Positions 50,084-64,000 of a stretch of DNA of 64,000 nt are shown one piece after another. Origin of the DNA: Colwellia sp. BRX10-3 (GTDB lineage Bacteria; Pseudomonadota; Gammaproteobacteria; Enterobacterales; Alteromonadaceae); assembly GCF_014077505.1 (NCBI RefSeq), contig NZ_JACGWA010000001.1, positions 1,054,001 to 1,118,000 on the forward strand. Direction: 5' to 3'. Each line of letters opens with the position of its first letter. Position 1 is the first letter of the stretch. The notes below the pieces were generated by a model. The model made no database searches. It worked only from the letters and a program-made list of their open reading frames with translations, and had not been told where the DNA came from. Position numbers and translations under genes: made by a program.

Positions 50084-51973
50084 TTAAGCGCTTTTGCGTA
50101 ATAAGCCATGTTTTTTCAGATAAACCAATAATAACGAAATTGCTGCTGGAGTAATACCAGAAATACGCGATGCTTTGCCAATAGTTTCAGGCCGAGTATC
50201 AGAAAGCTTTGCGACAACCTCATTTGACAAGCCCGATATCTGGGTAAAATCAAAATCCATTGGGATTAGAGTATTTTCATGACGTTTCTTTTTAGCTATT
50301 TCATCGAGTTGGCGATCAATGTAACCCGCATATTTTATTTGAATTTCAATTTGATCTGCGGCTTCTTTATCAGCAAGTTTAGGTCCTAGTCCTTCAATAG
50401 AAACTAAAACGTCATAACTAACTTCTGGGCGACGAACAAGATCTTCTAAACTGTTTTCACGACTTAATGGTGTTTTCAGTAATTCATTAACTTGAGCAAC
50501 TGCAGGATGATCTTTCTGTAACCAAGTTGACCGTAAACGTTGGCGCTCTAACTCTACATTTTCCATTTTTTCATTAAATCGTTGCCAACGTAAATCATCG
50601 ACTAGACCTAAAGAACGTCCTTTTTCAGTTAAACGTATATCAGCATTATCTTCACGCAACAATAAGCGATATTCCGCACGAGAGGTAAACATGCGATAAG
50701 GTTCTTTAGTGCCTAGAGTTGCTAAATCATCAATAAGAACGCCCATGTAAGCTTGATCTCTTGTTAATACCAGTTCTTCCTTTCCTTGCACTCTTGCTGC
50801 TGCATTGGTTGCTGCAACAAGGCCTTGTGCACCTGCTTCTTCATAGCCGGTTGTACCATTTATTTGACCAGCAAAATAAAGGTTTTCAACAAATTTACTT
50901 TCGAGTGTTTGCTTCAAATCACGAGGATCGAAAAAGTCATATTCAATTGCATATCCTGGACGGGTTATATGAGCATTTTCAAAACCTTTAATCGATCTAA
51001 CAAGATCCATCTGTACATCAAACGGTAAACTTGTAGATATACCATTTGGATAAATTTCGTGAGTGTTTAAACCTTCAGGTTCAACAAATATTTGATGACT
51101 GTCTTTGTCTGCAAAGCGATGTATTTTATCTTCAATTGATGGACAGTAACGAGGGCCAATTCCTTCGATAACACCGGTGTACATAGGTGATCTGTCTAAG
51201 CCTGATTTTATAATTTCATGCGTTTTGGCATTGGTATGAGTAATGAAACATGAAACCTGTGCTGGATGATGCTCTGCAGAGCCCATGTAAGAAAATACCG
51301 GGCGAGGATCATCACCTGGTTGTTCTGCCATTACTGAAAAATCAAGCGATCTCGCATCTAAGCGGGGTGGCGTACCCGTTTTTAAACGATCAATTCTAAA
51401 TGGCATATCACGTAAACGAGCAGCAAGATTAACGCTAGCAGGATCACCTGCTCTTCCACCTTGGTAATTATTTAAGCCAATATGGATCTGACCTGCGAGG
51501 AAAGTACCTACAGTCAAAACCACGCTTTTAGCTTTAAATTTCAACCCCATTTGAGTAGAAACACCCACGATCTTATTATTTTCTAAAATAAGATCATCAC
51601 AAGGTTGTTGAAATATAGTTAAATTTTCTTGGTTTTCTAGATAGTTACGAACAAAGTTTCGATATAAATTTCGATCTGCTTGTATACGAGTTGCCCGTAC
51701 AGCAGGGCCTTTGCTAGCATTCAGGGTTCTAAATTGGATCGCTGCATGGTCAGCGGCAGTCGCCATCAGGCCACCAAGCGCATCAATTTCTTTAACCAAA
51801 TGACCTTTGCCAATGCCACCAATCGCTGGGTTGCATGACATTTGGCCAAGCGTATCAATGTTGTGAGTCAACAATAATGTTTTACATCCCATGCGTGCTG
51901 CTGCAAGTGACGCTTCTGTTCCAGCATGTCCACCACCAACAACAATTACGTCATAAGACTCTTGATACCACAT
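50084..51973 (-). CDS. mnmG: tRNA uridine-5-carboxymethylaminomethyl modification enzyme MnmG
   Basis: 629 residues. N-terminal FAD motif [21 protein letters not shown], signature [17 protein letters not shown] near 270, and the C-terminal helical domain. With MnmE it modifies the wobble uridine of tRNAs. Its coding sequence ends beside rsmG and begins next to the oriC-like region. Confidence 0.99.
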   Translation of the reverse strand: MWYQESYDVIVVGGGHAGTEASLAAARMGCKTLLLTHNIDTLGQMSCNPAIGGIGKGHLVKEIDALGGLMATAADHAAIQFRTLNASKGPAVRATRIQADRNLYRNFVRNYLENQENLTIFQQPCDDLILENNKIVGVSTQMGLKFKAKSVVLTVGTFLAGQIHIGLNNYQGGRAGDPASVNLAARLRDMPFRIDRLKTGTPPRLDARSLDFSVMAEQPGDDPRPVFSYMGSAEHHPAQVSCFITHTNAKTHEIIKSGLDRSPMYTGVIEGIGPRYCPSIEDKIHRFADKDSHQIFVEPEGLNTHEIYPNGISTSLPFDVQMDLVRSIKGFENAHITRPGYAIEYDFFDPRDLKQTLESKFVENLYFAGQINGTTGYEEAGAQGLVAATNAAARVQGKEELVLTRDQAYMGVLIDDLATLGTKEPYRMFTSRAEYRLLLREDNADIRLTEKGRSLGLVDDLRWQRFNEKMENVELERQRLRSTWLQKDHPAVAQVNELLKTPLSRENSLEDLVRRPEVSYDVLVSIEGLGPKLADKEAADQIEIQIKYAGYIDRQLDEIAKKKRHENTLIPMDFDFTQISGLSNEVVAKLSDTRPETIGKASRISGITPAAISLLLVYLKKHGLLRKSA

Positions 51974-52047
51974 AAATTACTGACCTTAGATTGTTTTCTA
52001 TTAAATAATTAAGAGCGATATTTTAGCGCTTTTTTTGCTTCAGGGGA

Positions 52048-52384
52048 ATGATCTAATTTAGGAAAAGATCTAAGCTTGATCCTTAAATAATATATAAAGA
52101 TCTATTTAAAGATCTTATTATTATTACTTATTAGGATCCTTGTTTTCTGTTGATAAGTCACTTTTCCTTTTATAAAACAAATAATTAATAGATGTCCATT
52201 CTTGTGATCAAGCTTTGATCAACTCAGTTATAAGCTATGATCAAAATGGCTAGTTATCCACAAGTAAAATAAACTTAGATTATATACACTGAATAATAAT
52301 AGAAAATTAATAGCTTTTACCCAGAGTTATCCACAATAGCGTTTTTAATGATGGGTAATTGTTAATAACTTATGGGTAAGTAGG
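52048..52384. other. Chromosomal replication origin (oriC-like region)
   Basis: A 340-bp AT-rich gap between mnmG and mioC, the oriC position in E. coli and Vibrio. It holds two perfect DnaA boxes TTATCCACA (52254-52262 and 52327-52335) and TTATCAACA on the minus strand (52148-52156), plus weaker TTATATACA. Nine GATC sites lie in it and a tenth just inside mioC. The left half has 13-mer-like GATCTATTT and GATCTTATTATTATT elements (52099-52125), like the E. coli unwinding region. Confidence 0.9.
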
Positions 52385-52828
52385 TTATAAATGATCTTTG
52401 TTTTCATTTAGCCAGGCTTGAGATTGCTCTTCTGGATCTATATCTTCGCTCATATCTAGTGTAATTAAAGATACTATTTCAATACAACCTTTTGATAAAA
52501 GTAGTTTATTTAATTTTTTTGCTGCATAACAAAAGGTATCATAACTTGAATCTCCAATACCGATCGTTAGAAACTTAACTGAGGATAGATCTTGCTCGCT
52601 ATTTTCAAGATCTGTAGCAAATGCTTGGATATTGTCGGGGTAGTCTCCAGCGCCATGAGTTGAAGTACAAATTAACCAAGTTTGATTTTTGCTTAATATT
52701 TGCGCAAATTCAGGCTCGAAATGTAGTTCAACTTGATGACCTAGTGCTGTTAATGTTTCTTCACAGGCTTCTGCAACATATTCAGAACCGCCTAACATAC
52801 TGCCAACAATTACTTGAAATGAGCTCAT
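52385..52828 (-). CDS. mioC: MioC flavodoxin-like protein
   Basis: 147 residues. Flavodoxin fold with the FMN-binding loops VGSMLGGSEYVAEA, CTSTHGAGDYPDN and IGIGDSSYDTFCYAAKKL. MioC is needed for biotin synthase activity in E. coli and lies next to oriC. Its own transcription runs away from the origin here. Confidence 0.93.
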   Translation of the reverse strand: MSSFQVIVGSMLGGSEYVAEACEETLTALGHQVELHFEPEFAQILSKNQTWLICTSTHGAGDYPDNIQAFATDLENSEQDLSSVKFLTIGIGDSSYDTFCYAAKKLNKLLLSKGCIEIVSLITLDMSEDIDPEEQSQAWLNENKDHL

Positions 52829-52867
52829 TTATCGTTCCTATTATTGAAATTTTAACGCTATTAAAAA

Positions 52868-54253
52868 TTATTTACCGATACAAAAGGATGAAAATATTTC
52901 GCTTAACAAGTCATCATTGGTGAACTCACCCGTTATTTTATTGAGTTCCTGTTGGCAAAATCTTAGTTCTTCCGCCAGTATTTCGCCGGCAACATAAGAT
53001 TCAAGTTGCTCTAAGCCAATTTCTAGGTGCTGATGAGCTTGTTCAAGCGCGACTAAATGGCGTCGTCTCGCCATAAAACCACCTTCAGTGCTACCTTGAT
53101 AACCCATGATATGTTTAAGGTGCTCAGTTAGCTCTATAATGCCTTTGCCTGTTTTAGCTGACAAGGTTACCGTTGGTATTGTGTTTAACTCACTGTAACC
53201 AGTTTTTGCTTGGCTAATATCTGCTTTATTTCTAATAACAGTTAAACCTATATTATCGGGCAATTTTTCAAAAAACTCCGGCCAGATTGCTTTTGGATCA
53301 TCTGTTTCATCATGTGCAGAATCAATCATTAACAAGACACGATCTGCCTGCTTTATTTCTTGCCATGCCCGTTCAATACCAATTTGTTCAACCTTATCAA
53401 CACTCTCTCTTAATCCAGCAGTATCAATAATGTGTAGTGGCATGCCGTCTATGTGGATTTGTTCAGACAGTACATCACGAGTAGTGCCTTCAATGTCGGT
53501 GACTATTGCGCTTTCTTTACCGCTTAGCGCATTAAGTAAACTCGATTTTCCGGCGTTAGGTCGACCCGCAATAACTACGCGCATACCTTCACGTATAATA
53601 CTGCCTTGCTGGGCTTTATTTTTTACTTCAGCTACTTGCGCAATAATTGCTTTTAAGTCGTTAACTACTTTTGTATCGGCGAGAAAATCAATTTCTTCTT
53701 CAGGAAAATCAATGGCTGCTTCAACATACATGCGTAAATGTATGGTGTCGTTCACCATTTGGTGTACCAGTTTTGAAAAATCGCCCTGTAGTGAATGTAA
53801 AGCACATCGTGCTGCTTGTTCTGAACTTGAGTTAATTAAATCTGCAATAGCTTCGGCTTGAGTCAAATCCAGCTTATCATTAAGGAATGCTTGTTCACTG
53901 AACTCACCAGGACCTGCCATACGCACTTTAGGTAAGGCCAAAATTTCTTTTAATAACATATCTAATATAATCGGCCCGCCATGGCCTTGCAGCTCTAAAA
54001 TATCTTCACCAGTAAATGAATTAGGCCCTTTGAAATATATTGCGATTCCTTGGTCTAACGCTTTTCCCTTGTGATCGTTAAAGGTTAAATATTCTGCTTT
54101 TCTTAATTCTGGTACTTTACCCAAAATGGCTTGAGCAACATTTTTAACTTCAGGCCCTGAAATTCTGATGATTCCAACACCACCTCTGCCAGGGGCTGTA
54201 GCCTGTGCTGCGATAGTTTCTTTATGGCTTGACGAAAAAGCTAGGTCTGACAT
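52868..54253 (-). CDS. mnmE: tRNA modification GTPase MnmE
   Basis: 461 residues. N-terminal formyl-THF domain ([21 protein letters not shown]), helical domain, embedded G domain with [14 protein letters not shown] (about 226-239), [17 protein letters not shown] and NKAD, and the C-terminal catalytic CIGK. With MnmG it forms the cmnm5-uridine wobble modification. Confidence 0.99.
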   Translation of the reverse strand: MSDLAFSSSHKETIAAQATAPGRGGVGIIRISGPEVKNVAQAILGKVPELRKAEYLTFNDHKGKALDQGIAIYFKGPNSFTGEDILELQGHGGPIILDMLLKEILALPKVRMAGPGEFSEQAFLNDKLDLTQAEAIADLINSSSEQAARCALHSLQGDFSKLVHQMVNDTIHLRMYVEAAIDFPEEEIDFLADTKVVNDLKAIIAQVAEVKNKAQQGSIIREGMRVVIAGRPNAGKSSLLNALSGKESAIVTDIEGTTRDVLSEQIHIDGMPLHIIDTAGLRESVDKVEQIGIERAWQEIKQADRVLLMIDSAHDETDDPKAIWPEFFEKLPDNIGLTVIRNKADISQAKTGYSELNTIPTVTLSAKTGKGIIELTEHLKHIMGYQGSTEGGFMARRRHLVALEQAHQHLEIGLEQLESYVAGEILAEELRFCQQELNKITGEFTNDDLLSEIFSSFCIGK

Positions 54254-54398
54254 GACATGTTCTCATTTAACGTTAAATTCTTTAATTGCCGATATTATAA
54301 ACCGTTAATTACTTGCATGAAATGCGCACTGAGTTTTTGTTTGGGTTTTTGAGTATTACTCAGCTGATAATGTTATTAAATTATTGAATTTTTCTCAT

Positions 54399-54425
54399 AA
54401 AAAAAGGCAGCCTAAGCTACCTTTT
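54399..54425 (-). terminator. Terminator after yidC
   Basis: Stem AAAAGGTAGC/GCTGCCTTTT with a TTAG loop on the minus strand, 17 bp past the yidC stop, ending in a U-run. Confidence 0.82.
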
Positions 54426-54441
54426 AGAAGACAAAATAATG

Positions 54442-56088
54442 TTATTTCGCTTTGGCCTTTTCTTTTTCTTTTTTCTTTTCGATGCCCGAGAATATTATTT
54501 TCATTTGTACAATTGAAATAATGTTACTGACTAACCAGTAAAGTACTAATCCTGATGGGAACCAGAAAAAGAATACCGTAAACATTACCGGCATATATTG
54601 CATTATTTTTTGTTGCATTGGGTCTTGCACTGTCATTGGCTGCATTTTTTGCATAATGAACATACTAACACCCATTAGTACTGGTAAAATGTAGAACGGG
54701 TCTTGTGCTGATAGATCTTGTATCCACAACATAAATGGCGCATGACGTAATTCTACACTTTCCAAAAATACCCAATACAATGCTAGGAAAATTGGCATTT
54801 GAATAATTAAAGGTAAACAGCCACCAGCAGGATTTACTTTTTCTTTACGATAAAGTTCCATCATAGCTTGTGACATTTTTTGTTTGTCATCACCAAATCG
54901 TTCTTTGAGCTGCGTCATTTTTGGTTGTAGTGCACGCATTTTAGCCATTGAAGTATATTGTGCTTTCGTTAATGGATACATACCACCTTTAACGATAAGG
55001 GTAATGATGATTATTGCTACACCCCAGTTAGTTACAATAGACTGAATTTTTATTAGCAACCAAAATAGTGGTTGGCTGATCATGAATAAAAATCCGTAAT
55101 CAATAGTCAGATCAAGGTTTTCTTCGATGCTTTCCAATACATCTTGGTCTTTTGGACCGACATAAAAAATTGCTGACGTTGTAGCTGTACTATTTGGCTC
55201 AACGGTTATTGCTGGAGCTTTAAAACCAATAACCGCATCTTTGTTACTTGAGTAGCTAGTATACAATTGATTATTTGATGATTTTTCAGGCACCCAAGAT
55301 GAAACAAAATAGTGTTGCAACATGGCAACCCAGCCACCTTGAGTTGAAACATTTAAGTTCGCTTCAGCTATATCATCAAAGTCATACTTTTCGTATACGT
55401 CTTCTGTGGTTGAATAAGCAGCGCCTTTGTACGTTGGAATTAAACCACTTCCACTGTCAATCAAAGTTGTTTGCTTAAGTTGGGCATACATTTGCACACT
55501 TGCAGGAGTGCTAGCATTATTTTGTATTAAATATTCAACATTAATAGCATAGCTATCGTGGTTAAGCGTAAAGCGCTTGGTCACAGATAAACCCGCTGTA
55601 TCAACATATTTTAAATCAACCACTAGTGGTCCATTTGTATTGGCTTGATATGAGGTTGCAGATGTTTGATAAATAGGTCGACCTGGAATTATACGGTCTA
55701 ACCCTTGTGCACCCGTTAAACCACTTTGTGCTACATAACGATCACGGTCGTTACGTAAAATAGTGAAAGGTATGCCATTACCTTGTTCTGTATAGAACTT
55801 AAGTAATTTTGCTTCTACTATATCACCACCATTAGTATCAATTTTTAGTGATAAAACATCATTTTTTACGGTAATTAATGTAGCACTAACTACTTTTTTT
55901 TCATTGCTAATAGACGTTGTTGTCACTGATGACTCAGGAACAAATTCACCGTTATTATTGCTTGGAGTTGTTTGTTGAGTTACTGCTGGTTGCTCAATAA
56001 CTGGAGCATTGTCCGTTTGCCATTGATTAAATAGCAAATAGGTAACAACCATAAGCGCAATAAAAAGAAAACTGCGTTGGGATTCCAT
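54442..56088 (-). CDS. yidC: Membrane protein insertase YidC
   Basis: 548 residues. The N-terminal helix (QRSFLFIALMVVTYLLFNQW) is followed by a large periplasmic domain (about 60-340). The conserved C-terminal five-helix core has GVAIIIITLIVKGGMYPLTKAQYTSMAKM, LPLIIQMPIFLALYWVF and FWFPSGLVLYWLVSNI. The end is basic. It inserts and folds inner-membrane proteins, alone or with SecYEG. 6 bp after yidD. Confidence 0.99.
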   Translation of the reverse strand: MESQRSFLFIALMVVTYLLFNQWQTDNAPVIEQPAVTQQTTPSNNNGEFVPESSVTTTSISNEKKVVSATLITVKNDVLSLKIDTNGGDIVEAKLLKFYTEQGNGIPFTILRNDRDRYVAQSGLTGAQGLDRIIPGRPIYQTSATSYQANTNGPLVVDLKYVDTAGLSVTKRFTLNHDSYAINVEYLIQNNASTPASVQMYAQLKQTTLIDSGSGLIPTYKGAAYSTTEDVYEKYDFDDIAEANLNVSTQGGWVAMLQHYFVSSWVPEKSSNNQLYTSYSSNKDAVIGFKAPAITVEPNSTATTSAIFYVGPKDQDVLESIEENLDLTIDYGFLFMISQPLFWLLIKIQSIVTNWGVAIIIITLIVKGGMYPLTKAQYTSMAKMRALQPKMTQLKERFGDDKQKMSQAMMELYRKEKVNPAGGCLPLIIQMPIFLALYWVFLESVELRHAPFMLWIQDLSAQDPFYILPVLMGVSMFIMQKMQPMTVQDPMQQKIMQYMPVMFTVFFFWFPSGLVLYWLVSNIISIVQMKIIFSGIEKKKEKEKAKAK

Positions 56089-56094
56089 AATGTC

Positions 56095-56343
56095 TTATTT
56101 CTCTTTTTTTGATAGTGGCACGGGATCTAGTCCTCCCGCATGGAGTGGGTGGCATTTTAGTATACGTTTGCTTGCTAACCAACAACCTTTTATCACACCA
56201 AAGCGATTAATTGCTTCTATCGCGTAAAAAGAGCATGTTGGATCAAATCGACAATTGGGTCCAAGCAATGGGCTAACCCAACGCTGGTAAGCTTTTACAA
56301 AGGTAATAGCTATTTTTTGTGGCGTTGAATTACTTTGCGCCAT
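56095..56343 (-). CDS. yidD: Membrane protein insertion efficiency factor YidD
   Basis: 82 residues. The family signature is [23 protein letters not shown]-like, here [31 protein letters not shown], then [17 protein letters not shown]. Its start lies within the end of rnpA (34 bp overlap), the usual arrangement. Confidence 0.96.
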   Translation of the reverse strand: MAQSNSTPQKIAITFVKAYQRWVSPLLGPNCRFDPTCSFYAIEAINRFGVIKGCWLASKRILKCHPLHAGGLDPVPLSKKEK

Positions 56344-56666
56344 ATTTTTTCCAATTGCTGATTAATTTCTGCATTTTCGAGCTTGTCAGTACCAGATTTT
56401 ACCATAACGACTATATCTATATGGGGGAGGTCATGTTGATTTAAACGGAAGCTCTCGCGAATTTGTCGTTTGATACGATTTCGTTGTACAGCTAATTTAA
56501 CCCGTTTTTTAGCAATGGCAAGACCGAGACGGTTATTATTATCAGAATTTGGTGTGACGAGAATTGTGATGTGGCTAGAGCCAAAACGAAGAGGTTTTGA
56601 AAACACAGCTTGAAATTGACCGGGAGTCAACAGGCGTGACTCCCGATTAAATTCATAAGTAACCAT
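56310..56666 (-). CDS. rnpA: Ribonuclease P protein component
   Basis: 118 residues. Basic protein with the signature [29 protein letters not shown] (about 48-76), which binds the RNase P RNA for tRNA 5'-end maturation. Encoded between rpmH and yidD. Confidence 0.97.
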   Translation of the reverse strand: MVTYEFNRESRLLTPGQFQAVFSKPLRFGSSHITILVTPNSDNNNRLGLAIAKKRVKLAVQRNRIKRQIRESFRLNQHDLPHIDIVVMVKSGTDKLENAEINQQLEKIWRKVIQRHKK

Positions 56667-56707
56667 AGCGGTTACTATTCCTTTAACTTAAATTGCAAGT
56701 TAAAAGA

Positions 56708-56842
56708 TTAAGCACTTAAGCTTACACGGCCTTTAGCACGACGACGTGAAATTACAGCACGTCCGTTTTTTGTAGCCATACGAGCACGGAAGCCATGGTT
56801 ACGCTTACGTTTTAATACACTAGGTTGAAATGTTCTTTTCAT
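56708..56842 (-). CDS. rpmH: 50S ribosomal protein L34
   Basis: 44 residues starting [20 protein letters not shown], the universal L34 start, and ending [12 protein letters not shown]. First gene of the rpmH-rnpA-yidD-yidC run on the minus strand, 42 bp ahead of rnpA. Confidence 0.98.
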   Translation of the reverse strand: MKRTFQPSVLKRKRNHGFRARMATKNGRAVISRRRAKGRVSLSA

Positions 56843-57321
56843 TACGCTAATCCGTCTGTTGTTGTTGCCCTGGCAAAACAGCCTTCATGAGCACACTGGG
56901 TCTAAAAATGAGGCGAAATTCTATATAGAGAATGATACTTTGTCAATGCTTATTCACTAGCTTTTTTTCAAAGATCGTTTGCGGATCGTCCAGATCTAAA
57001 ATATATCCACAGTTTTATAACAATTTACCATTTTCCTATCTAATAACCTTGCTGATTTTTAGTAATAATTAAATAGTATATTGAAACTTTTTTAGCATTA
57101 TTTGGCTATTAAGAATAGGCAAGGTGCTTAATTTAATTGAGTTTAAGAAAAATAAGTGAAAATAAAAGTGATTTATTTAAAAGTCAATATTGATGTTGTG
57201 GATAACTATAGAGATAATAGGCTAATTATAAAAATTAGTTTTTTTACTATTCTGTTTTTTTACCGTTCATATTTTCACGTTATTAAATGCAGGACGCATA
57301 GTATTTATCAGGAGTCGGTTG
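56843..57321. promoter_or_regulatory. Divergent rpmH/dnaA regulatory region
   Basis: 479 bp without genes, AT-rich. It has a perfect DnaA box on the minus strand, TGTGGATAA at 57197-57205, a near box ATATCCACA at 57003-57011, and three GATC sites at 56970-56995. These fit DnaA autoregulation of the dnaA promoter. A ribosome binding site AGGAG at 57310-57314 precedes dnaA. Confidence 0.7.
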
Positions 57322-58683
57322 TTGGATCATACACTTTGGCAAAAATGTTTGTCTGTTCTTCAAGAAGAATTACCCGCACAACAATTTAGTATGTGGATAC
57401 GCCCACTACAGTGTGTGATTACAGACAATATTATGACGTTATATGCGCCAAATCGTTTTGTTTTGGACTGGGTCAGAGATAAGTATGTAAATCGCATTAA
57501 CGAACTAGTAGGTATGCAAGACAGTTCAAATCCACCTCTATTGCGTTTCGATGTTGGTAGTATTCCAACTCAAAAAACTAATGTTCAAAATAGCATTAGC
57601 CAAATACAGCCCAATATTAGACCAACGAACAGAGATACATCAGCACCGGAAAGTAATTTACCTAAAACGACTAATATCAGAGTTAAATATACTTTCGATA
57701 ATTTTGTTGAAGGTAAATCAAACCAATTGGCTCGCGCTGCCGCGTCACAAGTTGCTGATAACCCTGGTGCAGCTTATAATCCTTTATTTATTTATGGTGG
57801 CACAGGCCTAGGAAAAACCCATTTATTGCATGCGGTTGGTAATGGTATTTTACTTAATAAACCTAATGCAAAAATAGCCTATATGCATTCAGAGCGATTT
57901 GTACAAGATATGGTACGAGCGCTACAAAATAATGCTATGGAAAAATTTAAACAATATTATCGTTCAGTTGATGCTTTGCTTATCGATGATATTCAATTCT
58001 TTGCTGGTAAAGATCGAACTCAAGAAGAGTTCTTTCATACTTTCAATGCTTTACTTGAAGGTAATCAGCAAATAATATTAACCAGTGATCGTTATCCGAA
58101 AGAAGTTGACGTTGAAGATCGTCTAAAATCACGTTTCGGTTGGGGTTTAACTATCGCAATTGAACCGCCAGAGCTTGAAACTCGTGTCGCCATTTTAAAA
58201 CGTAAAGCACAGGAAAGTCATATTAACTTGGCTGATGAAGTCGCATTTTTTATCGCCAAACGTTTACGCTCAAACGTGCGTGAATTGGAAGGCGCCTTGA
58301 ATAGGGTGATTGCAAATGCTAATTTTACTGGCCGAGCCATAACGATTGATTTTGTCAGAGAAGCACTGCGTGATTTATTAGCTTTACAAGATAAATTGGT
58401 GACTATCGATAATATTCAACGCACTGTTGCTGAATACTATAAAATTAAAGTTGCCGATTTACTTTCTAAGCGAAGAAATCGCTCAGTAGCTAGACCAAGA
58501 CAAATTGCCATGGCATTATCTAAAGAGTTAACTAATCATAGTTTACCTGAAATTGGAGATGCTTATGGTGGTAGAGACCATACAACTGTATTGCATGCTT
58601 GCCGCAAGGTAAAAGCTTTACGTGAAGAATCTCATGATATTAAAGAAGATTATTCAAATTTAACCAGAACATTGTCATCATAA
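57322..58683 (+). CDS. dnaA: Chromosomal replication initiator DnaA
   Basis: 453 residues. Two adjacent in-frame TTG codons (57319 and 57322) are the only candidate starts near AGGAG; the second gives a 7-nt spacing and reads [10 protein letters not shown]. Domain [29 protein letters not shown]+ domain with [13 protein letters not shown] and [13 protein letters not shown]-terminal DNA-binding signature [15 protein letters not shown]. Opens the origin by binding DnaA boxes. Start of the dnaA-dnaN-recF-gyrB run. Confidence 0.98.
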   Translation: MDHTLWQKCLSVLQEELPAQQFSMWIRPLQCVITDNIMTLYAPNRFVLDWVRDKYVNRINELVGMQDSSNPPLLRFDVGSIPTQKTNVQNSISQIQPNIRPTNRDTSAPESNLPKTTNIRVKYTFDNFVEGKSNQLARAAASQVADNPGAAYNPLFIYGGTGLGKTHLLHAVGNGILLNKPNAKIAYMHSERFVQDMVRALQNNAMEKFKQYYRSVDALLIDDIQFFAGKDRTQEEFFHTFNALLEGNQQIILTSDRYPKEVDVEDRLKSRFGWGLTIAIEPPELETRVAILKRKAQESHINLADEVAFFIAKRLRSNVRELEGALNRVIANANFTGRAITIDFVREALRDLLALQDKLVTIDNIQRTVAEYYKIKVADLLSKRRNRSVARPRQIAMALSKELTNHSLPEIGDAYGGRDHTTVLHACRKVKALREESHDIKEDYSNLTRTLSS

Positions 58684-58711
58684 TAATAAGTAAGTTAAAA
58701 GTGAGTCAGAA

Positions 58712-59814
58712 ATGAAATTTTCATTGAATAGAGAATTACTGTTGAAGCCTTTGTTATTGGTTTCTGGAGCTGTAGAACGGAAAAGTACGCTACCTATTTT
58801 AGGGAATATACTTTTTGATGTAAGTGGGCAATCACTTACGCTAACAGCTACTGATTTAGAGTTAGAGATGGTGGCTTATGCTACGGTAGAAAATCATGCA
58901 GAGGATGGAAAAGTGACTATCCCAGCACGTAAGCTCCTTGATATTTGTAAAAGCTTGCCAGATGATTCCATGCTTACCTTTGAATCTGATAATGATGTTA
59001 TTAAAATAAGTACAGGTCGCAGTAAATATTCACTCTCAACGTTATCAGCCAATGACTTTCCAAATATTGAACAATGGAAAGGTGATGTTGAATTCAAACT
59101 ATTAAAGTCTGAATTATTACGCTTGATAGAAAGTACCCATTTCTCTATGGCGAACCAAGATGTTCGTTATTATTTAAATGGTATGTCGATTGAGACAGAA
59201 GGTCACGAAATTCGCTCTGTTGCAACTGATGGCCATCGATTAGCTATTTGTAAAATTTCTAACCCTGAACTTGAACTACCAGCTCGACAAGTGATAGTGC
59301 CACGTAAAGGTATTTTAGAAATAATTCGTTTATTAGATCCTGTTGATGAACCCGTACAGGTTTTTCTTGGTTCTAACCATATTCGAATTATAGATAGTGA
59401 ATTTTCATTTACCAGCAAACTTGTCGATGGACGTTTTCCTGATTATCGTCGAGTATTGCCGCGTAACGGTGATAAAATCCTTAATGCTAATAAAGATGTT
59501 CTTAGACAAGTATTGTCTCGTGCGTCTATTTTATCTAACGAAAAATTTAAAGGTGTTCGTCTTAACTTTGGAACTACAGAGCTAAAGATTACGGCTAACA
59601 ACCCTGAGCAAGAACAAGCAGAAGAAGTGATTGAAATTGACTTTCCTTACGAGGAAGTTGAAATTGGTTTTAATGTTAGTTATGTCTTAGACGTACTCAA
59701 TGCCATTAAAGAAACCGATGTTAAATTTACCTTAGCAGATGCTAACAGCAGCGTTGTTATCGAAGGTAGTGAAACTGGAGAAGCCTTGTATGTTGTTATG
59801 CCAATGCGATTGTA

Positions 59815-59815
<1 letters not shown>
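58712..59815 (+). CDS. dnaN: DNA polymerase III beta sliding clamp
   Basis: 367 residues, three repeated clamp domains. Typical start MKFSLNRELLLKPLLLVSGAVERKSTLPILGNIL and the end YVVMPMRL with the hydrophobic pocket for client peptides. 28 bp after dnaA; its stop TAA shares one base with the recF ATG. Confidence 0.99.
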
Positions 59816-63367
<3,552 letters not shown>

Positions 63368-63386
63368 CCTGTAAAATTGTATAGAT

Positions 63387-63419
63387 AAAAATGCCCGATC
63401 ATCAAATCGGGCATTTTTT
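63387..63419 (+). terminator. gyrB terminator
   Basis: AAAAATGCCCGAT pairs with ATCGGGCATTTTTT around a short loop, 20 bp past the gyrB stop; strong stem and T-run. Confidence 0.93.
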
Positions 63420-63544
63420 GTTTCTAACCTTGTATTTTTGAGTAAATAAATTCAAAACATCTAAGCAAGGACACTAGGCTAATAAAGCGACAAACGGTAT
63501 AATTAGCCATATTTATTACACTATAACCATAGATTCGGAATGTT

Positions 63545-64000
63545 ATGAGTACCTTTAATGTAAAGACCTTTCAAGGACTAATATTGCAGTTGCAAGATTA
63601 TTGGTCACGCCAGGGCTGTGTCATAGTTCAGCCATTAGATTTAGAAGTAGGGGCAGGCACATTTCACCCGATGACATTTTTACGTTCTATTGGTCCTGAA
63701 CCAATGAGTAGTGCTTATGTGCAACCATGTCGACGTCCTACGGATGGTCGCTATGGTGAAAACCCAAACCGACTACAACATTATTACCAATTTCAAGTAA
63801 TGCTAAAGCCTTCTCCAGATAATATACAAGAGCTCTACCTTAACTCTTTAAAAGAGATGGGTGTCGATCCGCTTGTACATGATATTCGTTTTGTTGAAGA
63901 CAACTGGGAATCACCAACATTGGGCGCTTGGGGTTTAGGTTGGGAAATTTGGTTAAATGGTATGGAAGTTTCACAATTTACATACTTCCAACAAGTTGGT
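63545..64000 (+). CDS. glyQ: Glycine-tRNA ligase alpha subunit, 5' part
   Basis: The first 152 codons before the window ends. [64 protein letters not shown] and [37 protein letters not shown] are the conserved blocks of the class II catalytic alpha subunit. glyS is expected beyond the edge. ATG at 63545. Confidence 0.98.
   Translation, partial: MSTFNVKTFQGLILQLQDYWSRQGCVIVQPLDLEVGAGTFHPMTFLRSIGPEPMSSAYVQPCRRPTDGRYGENPNRLQHYYQFQVMLKPSPDNIQELYLNSLKEMGVDPLVHDIRFVEDNWESPTLGAWGLGWEIWLNGMEVSQFTYFQQVG

Noticed and set aside
56843-57321. rpmH-dnaA gap as the replication origin
   Set aside because: It has one perfect DnaA box and three GATC sites, fewer than the mnmG-mioC gap, which has the expected neighbour mioC and unwinding-like repeats. 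Kept as the dnaA control region.

Overview
This is an AT-rich, origin-proximal stretch of a gammaproteobacterial chromosome. A marine Alteromonadales organism of the Colwellia/Thalassotalea type is the best guess, from protein style (SapC-like protein, DcaP-like porin, DPP4-type S9 peptidase, Lnb-like/DUF3015 pair) and base composition; this is inference, not a database match. The right third holds the classic replication-origin block: atpIBEFHAGDC, parA-parB, rsmG-mnmG, an oriC-like region beside mioC, mnmE, yidC-yidD-rnpA-rpmH, dnaA-dnaN-recF-gyrB, and the first 152 codons of glyQ at the window edge. Two perfect 16-bp parS palindromes lie inside recF.

Layout. 0-4.3 kb: a cut-off ORF, a SapC-family protein, a small secreted protein, a three-lipoprotein operon (CsgG-like, DUF4810, DUF799/GNA1162-like), the remnant of an MscS-type channel gene and an entericidin-like lipoprotein. 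4.5-6.7 kb: katG. 7.0-12.3 kb: an envelope module made of an ECF sigma factor, its anti-sigma factor and a lipoprotein, divergent from a secreted subtilase, followed by a predicted outer-membrane barrel and an exported Ser/Thr/Asn-rich repeat protein. 12.8-13.4 kb: a LEA-like lipoprotein behind a DUF1328 gene with a 1-bp frameshift. 13.6-17.8 kb: glmS, a DeoR-type regulator and glmU. 18-29.4 kb: tex, DcaP-like porin, an orphan acyl-CoA-synthetase C-terminal lobe lacking its usual lysine, a DPP4-type peptidase, the Lnb-like/DUF3015 pair, YceI with cytochrome b561, and a DksA/TraR-type zinc-finger protein.

29.8-40.1 kb: a compact partial-denitrification cluster. On the minus strand, in transcription order, it reads nirK-nirV-SCO1-norQ-norE-norF-ORF-norC-norB-ORF-norD-ORF. 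A second norE-norF pair diverges from nirK. A perfect FNR-type box (TTGATGTGTATCAA) sits midway between nirK and that second pair, and a near-match sits upstream of norCB. The products would reduce nitrite to NO (NirK) and NO to N2O (NorBC); no nitrous oxide reductase or nitrate reductase is present here. The cluster lies within a roughly 22-kb segment separating atpC from glmU, genes that are adjacent in many gammaproteobacteria.

Most intriguing points: the uncharacterised sigma/anti-sigma/subtilase/barrel/repeat-protein module, norQ with no ATG/GTG/TTG start before its P-loop (an ATA stands at the expected position), the lysine-less AMP-ligase lobe with a twin palindrome upstream, the duplicated norEF pair around a shared FNR box, three unrecognised small ORFs in the nor cluster, and several decayed genes. 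No tRNA, rRNA, CRISPR array, insertion sequence or prophage was seen.
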